Below, piece by piece: positions 45,592-52,353 of a stretch of DNA of 64,000 nt. The notes under the pieces are model-generated. The model saw only the letters and a list, made by a program, of their open reading frames with translations. It was not told the origin of the DNA and made no database searches. The stretch comes from Candidatus Obscuribacterales bacterium (lineage in GTDB: Bacteria > Cyanobacteriota > Vampirovibrionia > Obscuribacterales > Obscuribacteraceae). The number at the start of each line of letters is the position of its first letter. Position 1 is the stretch's first letter. The stretch is from assembly GCA_019747875.1 (NCBI GenBank), contig JAIEQI010000080.1:37913-101912 (forward strand). The letters run 5' to 3'. The translations under genes were made by a program, and so were the position numbers.

Positions 45592-46104
45592 TTATTTGAT
45601 TGAATAATCTCGAATTTTCTTGTACAGATCCTCTGTGCACGAATAGCTATCGCGCGCTTCCTTCAGATCTGCGCTGCCTGGAATTTGATGAAAGTCGCTC
45701 GCATCAAACTGCAACAGCTTGAATCCAGTTTTGTCCAATAACTGAACTTCGAACTGTCCCTTCTCCGGTGCTTTGAACACAGTCAATTTGTAATTCATTT
45801 TGCCCTGTTGACCAGGCGGATCGCTAGGCTCATATGTCGTCCACAACTGTATGATCGCTTCCGGCACATCAGCCAGCGGCTTAGCGCGCCACTTAATTAT
45901 TGGATATTCGTACAGCTCAATCGGGCTGTTTTCGTCGCTTTTGACCAATGATGACACACCAGGAATCTTATTGAGCAGCGAGGTCACGCCAGGCTCGCCC
46001 GATTTCACCTGCAAGCCAAGCCACATACCGCATCCAATTCCCGTTACAAGGAATACGAATGCAACTACGAAGATCGGAAGCAGCTTGTTCATTTTATTGG
46101 TCAC
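45592..46104 (-). CDS. Membrane-anchored hypothetical protein upstream of the TonB-C gene
   Basis: 170 residues. One N-terminal membrane segment (LLPIFVVAFVFLVTGIGCGM), the rest periplasmic and probably beta-rich (GKMNYKLTVFKAPEKGQFEV, QLLDKTGFKLLQFDASDF). There is a Cys in the helix (TGIGC) but it does not make a standard lipobox. Start could be GTG 46104 or ATG 46092; neither has a clear ribosome site. It is directly before the TonB-C gene and likely functions with it. No family is recognised. Confidence 0.65.
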   Translation of the reverse strand: MTNKMNKLLPIFVVAFVFLVTGIGCGMWLGLQVKSGEPGVTSLLNKIPGVSSLVKSDENSPIELYEYPIIKWRAKPLADVPEAIIQLWTTYEPSDPPGQQGKMNYKLTVFKAPEKGQFEVQLLDKTGFKLLQFDASDFHQIPGSADLKEARDSYSCTEDLYKKIRDYSIK

Positions 46105-46290
46105 ACGGACTGACGAATTCTGAGCACATATATACCACTATGCGCTGAGTACCAAGCGATTCACTCTGACAAGTGGTTTGGAGCGACTCTTGTCACATCC
46201 TGCTAAATGACGTTACCAGGCTAGCCCTCACAGGGATCGAAACTTGTAACTTCAGCGCAAAATGTCGCGCTTCTTTCAGACTCAACGTCG

Positions 46291-47493
46291 TCAAGATTTC
46301 TCCGCAGCTGATGGCCTATGTTGATCTGTGAGCAGCAACAAGAACGCAATTAGCGCGAAAGCGCTTCCTACCCAGAACGTAGCGGAAGATGACACTGTGT
46401 CCCAAAGAAATCCGCCCATTAAGCTTGCTGGAAGTAGTCCAATCCCGATCGACAGATTGATGAACCCAAAGGCAGTGCCCCTGAGAGTTTGCGGAACGCG
46501 ATCGGCCGTAAGTGCCAGTAACGTGCCCTGACTCAAGCCCAGGTAAAGTCCATACAAAGCCATAAGGCACCAGATCTGGGTTGAATTCTCAGCGAGGGCA
46601 AACCCAGCATAAACTGTGGCATACAGAGCAAAGGACACCAGCAGAATGGTCTTTCGCCCAATATGATCTGATAGTTTTCCGGCAGGATATGCAGTTGCCG
46701 AATAAACCACATTGATTACAACAAGCGCCATTGGAACAAAATTTGGCGTAACACCTAGCTCCTTTGCGCGAAGAAGAATAAAGGCATCACTTGAATTACC
46801 CAGCGTGAAGATTACAGCGACTGCAAAGACGAGCCAGAAAGGACGCCCCAAATCCTTGATGGATTGCCAATTTAGCCTTGGTCTGGTGTCTTTGCTTTCT
46901 GCATGTCGATTGGGTTCTTGAATGCCAATCGCAAGCAAGAGTATCGTGAGCACTCCCGGAATTAGCGCAAGCCAAAAGACGAACCGATAATCGTTATTTG
47001 TATAGCTAAGAGCAACGAGCGCCACAGCAGGACCGACGAATGCACCCACGCTATCAAGTGCCTGTCGCAAACCATAAGCAGCCCCCCTCAGGTGCTCATC
47101 AGTTACGTCGGCCACAAGCGCGTCTCTCGGTGCTGCTCGTATGCCTTTGCCGGTACGATCAAGCGACCGGGCTAAAAGAACCATTGCCGGATTTTGTGCT
47201 ACTGCAAAGAGCGGTTTGACTAGCGCAGAGAGCGTGTATCCGGCTATCAAAAGCGGTTTCCTACGTCCAAAATGATCGCTTAGCGCGCCGGAAAACAGCT
47301 TCAAGACAGAAGCTAAAGTTTCAGCGAAACCATCGATTAAACCCACAATCGACGCGCTGGTATTGAGAGTTGAAACGAGAAACAGCGGAAGGACAGAATG
47401 AATCATTTCCGAGCTGACATCGGTGAACAAGCTAGCAAAACCCAGTATCCAAACGGCTTGTGGCAATGCGCGAACTTTTGGCTCTATCGTCAC
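46291..47493 (-). CDS. MFS transporter
   Basis: 400 residues with 12 membrane segments. It has the MFS A-motif-like loop SDHFGRRKPLLIAGY between helices 2 and 3, its second-half counterpart SDHIGRKTILL, and the subgroup motif SLDRTGKGIRAAPRDALVAD, common in a family of bacterial exporters with 'DRxGKGxRxxPRD'. The substrate is unknown; relatives are annotated as multidrug or sugar efflux proteins. GTG start with GGGGAGG upstream. It lies alone between two gaps. Confidence 0.88.
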   Translation of the reverse strand: MTIEPKVRALPQAVWILGFASLFTDVSSEMIHSVLPLFLVSTLNTSASIVGLIDGFAETLASVLKLFSGALSDHFGRRKPLLIAGYTLSALVKPLFAVAQNPAMVLLARSLDRTGKGIRAAPRDALVADVTDEHLRGAAYGLRQALDSVGAFVGPAVALVALSYTNNDYRFVFWLALIPGVLTILLLAIGIQEPNRHAESKDTRPRLNWQSIKDLGRPFWLVFAVAVIFTLGNSSDAFILLRAKELGVTPNFVPMALVVINVVYSATAYPAGKLSDHIGRKTILLVSFALYATVYAGFALAENSTQIWCLMALYGLYLGLSQGTLLALTADRVPQTLRGTAFGFINLSIGIGLLPASLMGGFLWDTVSSSATFWVGSAFALIAFLLLLTDQHRPSAAEKS

Positions 47494-47760
47494 GAGCGCC
47501 TCCCCGCGTTTTGCATATTAGCTTGCATCTCTGTGAAATTTCATCCAGTCTATGATTCCAACAACAACGTGTTGAATTATCGAATAAACGATAATAGGAA
47601 GTTGGATGCTTGCTAATGCGCTGCCGGATATTCTAGCAACTTCGAAAACGTGATTCCCGATTCAGTGCGGAGACTTCGCATAAATTAGACTTTACCGTCC
47701 GTCAGTATCAGAAACCACTCTGTTTTTGTTTTAGTTCTTCAAATCACTTAGTGTCTCCTC
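47494..47760. other. Gap without recognisable gene
   Basis: Between the MFS start and the small peptide gene. I see only AT-rich sequence, likely holding the MFS promoter; no hairpin, repeat or ORF stands out. Confidence 0.4.
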
Positions 47761-47931
47761 TTAGCACCAAATTGTCGTGGGTGGGATGCAAGCTCCGCCA
47801 CTACCTAGACCACCAATGGCAGCCATGTTCTGTGAGTTCTTCAAGTTTTTGGTTTTCGGGATTCTCTTATTCGACTTTCTCTTTTCGTCGTGCAGTTTGT
47901 CTAATGGCACTCTTGGTTCTTTCTCTGACAT
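47761..47931 (-). CDS. 56-residue peptide with Gly-Gly sites and two C-terminal cysteines
   Basis: A short gene with a near-ideal ribosome site (GGAGG, eight bases before the ATG). The product has two parts: residues 1-36 are strongly basic and polar (EKEPRVPLDKLHDEKRKSNK, then RIPKTKNLKNSQN), while residues 37-56 are Gly-rich and apolar (AAIGGLGSGGACIPPTTIWC). The layout of charged leader, Gly-Gly, then a short Cys...Cys core is that of a double-glycine leader peptide or RiPP precursor; cleavage after either GG would release a 10- or 15-residue peptide with two Cys. A C39-peptidase exporter is encoded 40 kb away in this window. The usual leader consensus is only partly met, and no modifying enzyme is adjacent. 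Confidence 0.55.
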   Translation of the reverse strand: MSEKEPRVPLDKLHDEKRKSNKRIPKTKNLKNSQNMAAIGGLGSGGACIPPTTIWC

Positions 47932-48047
47932 TGTCTTATCCTCCAGAAATTGGTACCGATTGTTCTCTCTTTAGCTTTGTTCGTGCTTAGTTATCATTTA
48001 CATAGAGAACATTCGTTCTTCATGACTCGATCCTAAAAATTGCCAGT

Positions 48048-48082
48048 TAGGATTCCGTGAGGAGAAAAGTCACGGAATCCTA
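48048..48082 (-). terminator. Strong 13-bp hairpin upstream of the peptide gene
   Basis: TAGGATTCCGTGA / TCACGGAATCCTA with a nine-base loop. On the minus strand an ATTTTTA run follows ten bases later. It separates the 92-residue gene from the peptide gene, giving the latter its own transcript. Confidence 0.6.
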
Positions 48083-48285
48083 GTGCTAACCATTCATCGC
48101 AGCTACCAGCACAGAACGTTGCGGCATGAAATGTTGCGATACTCGTCTGATCGTTCAGCCGCCACGCACGAAGATACTCAGCGTGATCCGAATTCGATTT
48201 GATTAATTCATCACGGCATCTTCATCCACCAGGACAGTGATGGCAAGCTTCGGAACCGTTCGTTATTCAAGCGCCAAGAGCAACA

Positions 48286-48564
48286 TTATATGCGGTGCCA
48301 CTTTTCTGTTCGCTTCTCAACATGATCAAGTAACGCTTCTACCTTCCCGAGGTCGTCTTCTACCCTGTCCGTTCCTTCGTCGATGCTCTTTAGCATCTCA
48401 TCAATCGAGGCGCTAGTTAAATTCGCCACCCTCCTAGTCGTTTCGCCCGTGGATTTCACAAGAGCTTTCTGCAATCCTTCAAGATAAGATGCTGACGCTT
48501 CGATTGTTTTCTTTACTTCATCGGCGGAACGTGCAGCACCAACATTGACCCCCAGGAGTCCCAC
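48286..48564 (-). CDS. Small helical protein, function unknown
   Basis: 92 residues, largely helical, with heptad-like spacing (SYLEGLQKALVKSTGETTRR, IDEMLKSIDEGTDRVEDDLG, VEALLDHVEKRTEKW). No signal peptide or membrane segment. GTG start with GGAG eleven bases upstream. It lies downstream of the SUKH immunity gene on the same strand and might be part of the toxin-immunity unit, but a 170-base gap separates them. The family is not recognised. Confidence 0.5.
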   Translation of the reverse strand: MGLLGVNVGAARSADEVKKTIEASASYLEGLQKALVKSTGETTRRVANLTSASIDEMLKSIDEGTDRVEDDLGKVEALLDHVEKRTEKWHRI

Positions 48565-48736
48565 AACTTATTAGACTCCGAGACTTTACTAATTCGTGCG
48601 CGCTGTCGTTTTTGCATCACGGTCCGCCTGCTGGATAACCCTAGCTATAAATAGAGAATCAGGCATTCTGCGATTTTAGGCTTCAACCTATAGCAGCACA
48701 TTTCTGTGAAAACAGATTTTGAGTCAGTGGCAACGC

Positions 48737-49201
48737 TTACAATCCAACTTCTCGTAGGCTATTCAAAAAGTCAGTAAAGCTCTTCGAAATCAAAGTCAAA
48801 TTGTTCGTTGTCTCTGGAGTAAAACCTTGGGTTTCATCAGCTTCAAGTTCATGATCCCAGAAATAGACATAGCCACGATCATCACCATAAAGGGAAAGAC
48901 AAATTCGATTGCCGCCTTCATCATAGGCAATTGGAAGAAAACGTTCCGGTATACGTCCTTTATAAGTTTCAATTGCATCACGTATGTCGCGATACTCGTC
49001 CTGCTTAATCCCATAAAACGAGTGAATAGAAGATCCATTGTCATCTTCGTAAAAACTGAATGCACGAGGTTTGGGACGACCACCATCATAGGTCTGCAAA
49101 AATCTTCGATAATCCGACGGAAGTACTACAGGAAGAGAATTCTCAAACTCAGCCAATTCTTGTTCCGTTAAGGGGCCAGTTGTCTTGGTAAACTCAACCA
49201 C
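48737..49201 (-). CDS. SUKH (SMI1/KNR4) immunity protein for the WHH nuclease
   Basis: 154 residues matching the SUKH fold: LTEQELAEFENSLPVVLPSD and YRRFLQTYDGGRP at the N-terminus, GNRICLSLYGDDRGYVYFWD in the middle, and FTDFLNSLREV at the end. SUKH proteins are the commonest immunity family for polymorphic nuclease toxins and bind the toxin domain. The GTG at 49201 overlaps the toxin stop codon by one base (TAGTG) and has AAGGAG nine bases upstream; longer in-frame starts lie inside the toxin gene. Tight coupling ensures antidote is made with toxin. Confidence 0.9.
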   Translation of the reverse strand: MVEFTKTTGPLTEQELAEFENSLPVVLPSDYRRFLQTYDGGRPKPRAFSFYEDDNGSSIHSFYGIKQDEYRDIRDAIETYKGRIPERFLPIAYDEGGNRICLSLYGDDRGYVYFWDHELEADETQGFTPETTNNLTLISKSFTDFLNSLREVGL

Positions 49202-50571
49202 TATTCCTTCTCCTTTCGATATGGGAGACCGGACGTAGAACAACCTCCGGTATGACGAACATTATCGTGCAACTTCTCTGGGACTAAAAGCATTGTCTTA
49301 CCATCTTGATGGTGATGCCATGTCCAACCGTCCGGTGTACCTTCAAGACCAACCAACTTATTTGCAATCTCGAAATCCTTCAACCTCCTTCCAGAATACG
49401 AAATCTCTACCTTGTGTTGGGCGTAAGGCTCGAAGTCAGGGAACCCTTCATCGCCGAACCTCACACCTTCGGGAAATTGCACCTGCAATTCAGCCGCCTT
49501 CGTTGGATTCGTTTTTGCTAACTCGCACTCGTCGAACTTATATGTTCGGCCAGCATACTGCCAGTTGATTGGCATGCGCGGCGGGTCGCCAACCTTCTCG
49601 ATCTTAACCAAGTCAATGTCTAGCTTCTTTGCTAGTTCCTTGACTTCTGAGTCAGTTAGTACTTCCATTTCCTTCACTGATTTGTTCAGGAGCTTTGCTA
49701 GTCCGCGTTCGTTGACGTGCTTCATTGACTCAGTCAAACTATCCCGCTTGCGTGCAATAAAACCTTGACCAGCTTCCAACACTGGAATAAATTCGCCACC
49801 GTCTCGACCGCGCTCGCCAAATGTCTCGGCACTTCGATTAGTCGCCCATTCCGTTAGCTCTTGCCCCAAGGGCTCCACTTTCTTAAAATCGTCTTGAAGT
49901 GTGCCAATCGGGTCTACTTTAGTTCGAACGTTACCTACCGTGCCATCAAGTACTGACTTACCAAACTGCTGCGCTTGCCTTTGCATACCTTCCGGCGTTA
50001 GTTCCTGCATTCCTATATTGATCGCATCTATCAAACCTTTCACCGAACCAATCTCTGCATGCGCGACATCTTCCAGGCTGCCAACTCCCTGAGCGAGAGT
50101 GCTCATGTCTCCGGTCGGCGGATGTGTTTGCTTTTGCTCCGTGGGATTCAATCCGAGTGCTGTCTTGCCGCTTTCTACTAATTCGCGAAACGACTCCACC
50201 GAATTAGAAAAGGCTTTCCCGATCATTTCAGATACTTCGGATACGGGCTTTGCCATCTTTGAAAAATCAGTTTCTTGAGGACTGTTACTAACGTATCCCT
50301 GCAATGACTTTAATCCTTGCTCGCCATGTGCAAATTGGCCGAGCACATCCTTAGCCGAAGGCAAACCGCCTTCCCCATTTGCATCAGCAAACGCTCCACT
50401 TGCCGAACTACTACCAATCTCCTTGCGCTGCTGAAGAGTTTTCTTTTCACCTTCAGTCAGGCTCTCGACAGAGTCTTTATCAACTGACTTTTGCAGGGCT
50501 TTGTCCGCACGCCGGTCAGCGGATTTGTCGAAGCCGCCTCGCTCTGTATTCGCTTCATCGTCTTTGGCCAT
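49201..50571 (-). CDS. Polymorphic toxin with C-terminal WHH (HNH/ENDO VII) nuclease domain
   Basis: About 456 residues. The last ~65 form a WHH-family nuclease: SGRRLKDFEIANKLVGLEGT, PDGWTWHHHQDGKTMLLVPE, LHDNVRHTGG. The W-H-H motif and the later His residues make the metal-binding HNH site, so it should cleave DNA or RNA in a target cell. The N-terminal 390 residues are polar and helical, without signal peptide, RHS/YD repeats, PAAR, LXG or RTX features; the delivery route is not evident. A segment near 320-370 (KEMEVLTDSEVKELAKKLDI) may be a linker domain. ATG at 50571. The SUKH immunity gene follows with a one-base overlap. Confidence 0.88.
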   Translation of the reverse strand: MAKDDEANTERGGFDKSADRRADKALQKSVDKDSVESLTEGEKKTLQQRKEIGSSSASGAFADANGEGGLPSAKDVLGQFAHGEQGLKSLQGYVSNSPQETDFSKMAKPVSEVSEMIGKAFSNSVESFRELVESGKTALGLNPTEQKQTHPPTGDMSTLAQGVGSLEDVAHAEIGSVKGLIDAINIGMQELTPEGMQRQAQQFGKSVLDGTVGNVRTKVDPIGTLQDDFKKVEPLGQELTEWATNRSAETFGERGRDGGEFIPVLEAGQGFIARKRDSLTESMKHVNERGLAKLLNKSVKEMEVLTDSEVKELAKKLDIDLVKIEKVGDPPRMPINWQYAGRTYKFDECELAKTNPTKAAELQVQFPEGVRFGDEGFPDFEPYAQHKVEISYSGRRLKDFEIANKLVGLEGTPDGWTWHHHQDGKTMLLVPEKLHDNVRHTGGCSTSGLPYRKEKE

Positions 50572-50815
50572 GGCATTTTCCAAGGAACAAAACCTTTATA
50601 CCCAAAAGTCCTCGCCTAAAGTTAGGTGGAGCATACACTAAATCATCGGCAAACATAGCAAGCAATCAGGGAGGAGTTAGAGCACATCTTGTCCGCGGCC
50701 ATTTCAAAATGAGAAAGACCGGGCTTTTTTGGTGGTCACCATTTGCCCGAGGGAACGCGAATCTGGGGATTATCACGCACGACTATCAGATCAATAATCA
50801 AGAAGGCAACTAGTG

Positions 50816-51181
50816 ATGAATGACTCAAAAGATGTAGTGGTTATCGATGTTGATCGGGCCCTTTCCATAGGAACTGAGTCATTGCGACGAGCTCTTGCAG
50901 ACTTAAAGGACAAACATTCTCTATTGTTTTCGATTAAGGGCAGCGAAAGATCAATTACCCATCTTCTCGCGTGCTCCACTGACAGGCATTTTGAAGAACT
51001 CACACACGATATGGCGCATCCACAGTATCGATGGTCGATTGATTGCGAATACAATAGAATGTTCGCTGAGCCAAAACATCTTCCGTATGATGTTTTGATT
51101 ACCAAAATAGAGCAGATCAAAGCGCAACAATCTAAAGCGGAGAATCAAAGAATGGAAAGATTATCTGAAGAAGTTCACTGA
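50816..51181 (+). CDS. N-terminal half of a split PD-(D/E)XK-like protein
   Basis: 121 residues. The segment YRWSIDCEYNRMF resembles the 'DCEYNR' element that, in a family of hypothetical proteins I recall, precedes the nuclease-like core 'PDIIxHxR...EVK'. Here that core lies in the next ORF, five bases downstream in another frame. The end of this ORF is Gln/Glu/Lys-rich (IEQIKAQQSKAENQRMERLS). Either an ancestral gene has been split, or two subunits are made in a coupled way. It is divergent from the WHH toxin gene. Confidence 0.55.
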   Translation: MNDSKDVVVIDVDRALSIGTESLRRALADLKDKHSLLFSIKGSERSITHLLACSTDRHFEELTHDMAHPQYRWSIDCEYNRMFAEPKHLPYDVLITKIEQIKAQQSKAENQRMERLSEEVH

Positions 51182-51185
51182 TAAA

Positions 51186-51524
51186 ATGTTCGATGATATA
51201 AAAACCACTGTCGAGAAAGCTCAAGAGAGACAAGAAATACCAAAGGTCAGAACAAAAGGTGCTGTCCCAGACATCATATTGCATCAAAGGACCTTAAATG
51301 AACCTGCGAACAATGCAATCGTCGTCGAGGTAAAGCCACACTGGGGAGCTGACACGGCTACCTTGTTCGACCTCGTAAAACTCTCAACTTTTACGAGCAA
51401 CAAAGAGGTTCCTTTCCCAACGTACCAACGCGGAATGTTCCTCTCGTTCAGTTCGGATGGAAGCATTGAAGAAAACGAAAGCTGGCTTTTTAAGTTGGAT
51501 GTGCCAGAACCTTCACAGTTTTGA
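51186..51524 (+). CDS. C-terminal half of a split PD-(D/E)XK-like protein
   Basis: 112 residues with a candidate PD-(D/E)XK core: Asp in VPDIILHQR, then NAIVVEVKPHWG providing the E-x-K, followed by DLVKLSTFTSN and YQRGMFLSFSSDG. The layout matches restriction-endonuclease-like folds, but enzymatic activity is not certain. It starts right after two in-frame-broken stops (TGATAA) of the previous ORF, with which it probably once formed one ~235-residue protein. Confidence 0.55.
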   Translation: MFDDIKTTVEKAQERQEIPKVRTKGAVPDIILHQRTLNEPANNAIVVEVKPHWGADTATLFDLVKLSTFTSNKEVPFPTYQRGMFLSFSSDGSIEENESWLFKLDVPEPSQF

Positions 51525-51598
51525 GTTTATTGTACTCAAGCGAAAATCACAACTTCTGCTTTTCTACCAAGCTCTTTATCGCAAGCGATTCGAACAAA

Positions 51599-51669
51599 AG
51601 CGGCCGACGGGAATCGAACCCGTAACTTTGCTCTGGCGAAGCTGAGTTTTGCCGTTAAACTACGGCCGC
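51599..51669 (-). tRNA. tRNA-Gly (GCC), atypical anticodon arm
   Basis: Acceptor GCGGCCG / CGGCCGC pairs perfectly with discriminator T, as in bacterial tRNA-Gly. D-arm GTTT/AAAC and T-arm ACGGG-TTCGATT-CCCGT are good. The anticodon arm pairs for only three bases (GCT / AGC) around the loop TCGCCAG, and position 33 would be C rather than the near-universal T. It may be degenerate or specialised. Anticodon identity is therefore less sure than the tRNA call. Confidence 0.7.
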
Positions 51670-51782
51670 GGTTATGCGTTGATTCTAGTCTTGTTCTCTT
51701 TCGATAAATCGACTCACTCATCCTTAGCAAAGTCAAATTGCCTACATTATGCCTACAGCAAAGCTGCTATAATTCAAAACCT

Positions 51783-51854
51783 AGCCGACAAGAGGATTTG
51801 AACCTCCAGCCTTCTGCTTACGAAGCAGTTGCTCAACCATTGAGCTATGTCGGC
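51783..51854 (-). tRNA. tRNA-Thr (CGT)
   Basis: Acceptor GCCGACA / TGTCGGC, D-arm GCTC/GAGC, anticodon loop TTCGTAA on a CTGC/GCAG stem, T-arm GGAGG-TTCAAAT-CCTCT, discriminator T. All arms fold normally. Confidence 0.9.
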
Positions 51855-51856
51855 GA

Positions 51857-51927
51857 AGCCCGCAATCAGAATTGAACTGATCTTTCTTCCTTACCATGAA
51901 AGTGTTCTGCCCATGAACTATGCAGGC
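51857..51927 (-). tRNA. tRNA-Thr (GGT)
   Basis: Acceptor GCCTGCA / TGCGGGC (one G-T pair), D-arm GTTC/GAAC, anticodon stem CTTTC/GGAAG with loop ATGGTAA, T-arm ATCAG-TTCAATT-CTGAT, discriminator T. It starts three bases before the previous tRNA gene, so the two are processed from one transcript. Confidence 0.87.
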
Positions 51928-51931
51928 GCCT

Positions 51932-52004
51932 TGCCACAAGACCGTTTCGAACGGTCCACCTCCTGTACTTCAAGCAGGCGCTCTACCAACTGAGCTATTG
52001 TGGC
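51932..52004 (-). tRNA. tRNA-Phe (GAA)
   Basis: Acceptor GCCACAA / TTGTGGC, D-arm GCTC/GAGC, anticodon loop TTGAAGT on stem CCTG/CAGG, T-arm GACCG-TTCGAAA-CGGTC, discriminator A. First gene of the four-tRNA cluster in the direction of transcription. Confidence 0.93.
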
Positions 52005-52011
52005 GCAAAAC

Positions 52012-52039
52012 AAAAAACCTCCTGAACAATTTCGGGAGG
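52012..52039 (-). terminator. Rho-independent terminator just upstream of the tRNA cluster
   Basis: On the minus strand CCTCC-C-GAA...TTC-A-GGAGG followed by TTTTTTG, ending eight bases before tRNA-Phe. It must have served a gene further upstream on the same strand; only the 3' relic of such a gene (52177-52215) is left. Confidence 0.7.
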
Positions 52040-52176
52040 CACGTTCTGGTCAAAAACGATTATCTTCCCGAAACTATCTAAAGCCGCTACCGAAGCCGGT
52101 CGGCGTAGATGTTGTCGTAAAGATAAAAGTAACCTTGTACATGCTTAAACTCAAAATAAGAACTACAAGAATCATC

Positions 52177-52215
52177 TTACAGTTCAGCAATGACGTCGTC
52201 AAGATTTTCTTTGCG
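52177..52215 (-). pseudogene. 3' relic of a lost minus-strand gene, copy 1
   Basis: The minus strand reads RKENLDDVIAEL-stop, a natural-looking C-terminus, within a 46-base block that recurs at 55933-55980 with about three differences. Upstream the frame holds only AEYELHPSFIN before a stop. It lies before the terminator and tRNA cluster. Confidence 0.45.
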
Positions 52216-52353
52216 GTTAATGAACGAGGGATGCAATTCATATTCAGCTCAAACCAGTATTCATCGATCGAGATAGACGCTACTTCTGGGTATAATCTCT
52301 CAGTTCAGATCTGTCTTTGTGCAACTTTCAAAAGAACTATCCAGGACTAGAAT

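Noticed and set aside
46211..46260. Another tRNA-like sequence (CCCTCACAGGGATCGAAAC)
   Set aside because: A T-loop word is present but the T-stem does not pair and no acceptor stem can be formed.
47751..47990. 79-residue plus-strand ORF
   Set aside because: Antisense to the 56-residue peptide gene, which has the better ribosome site and composition.
52000..52350. 116-residue plus-strand ORF
   Set aside because: It begins inside the tRNA-Phe gene and runs through a terminator and the antisense of a gene relic.
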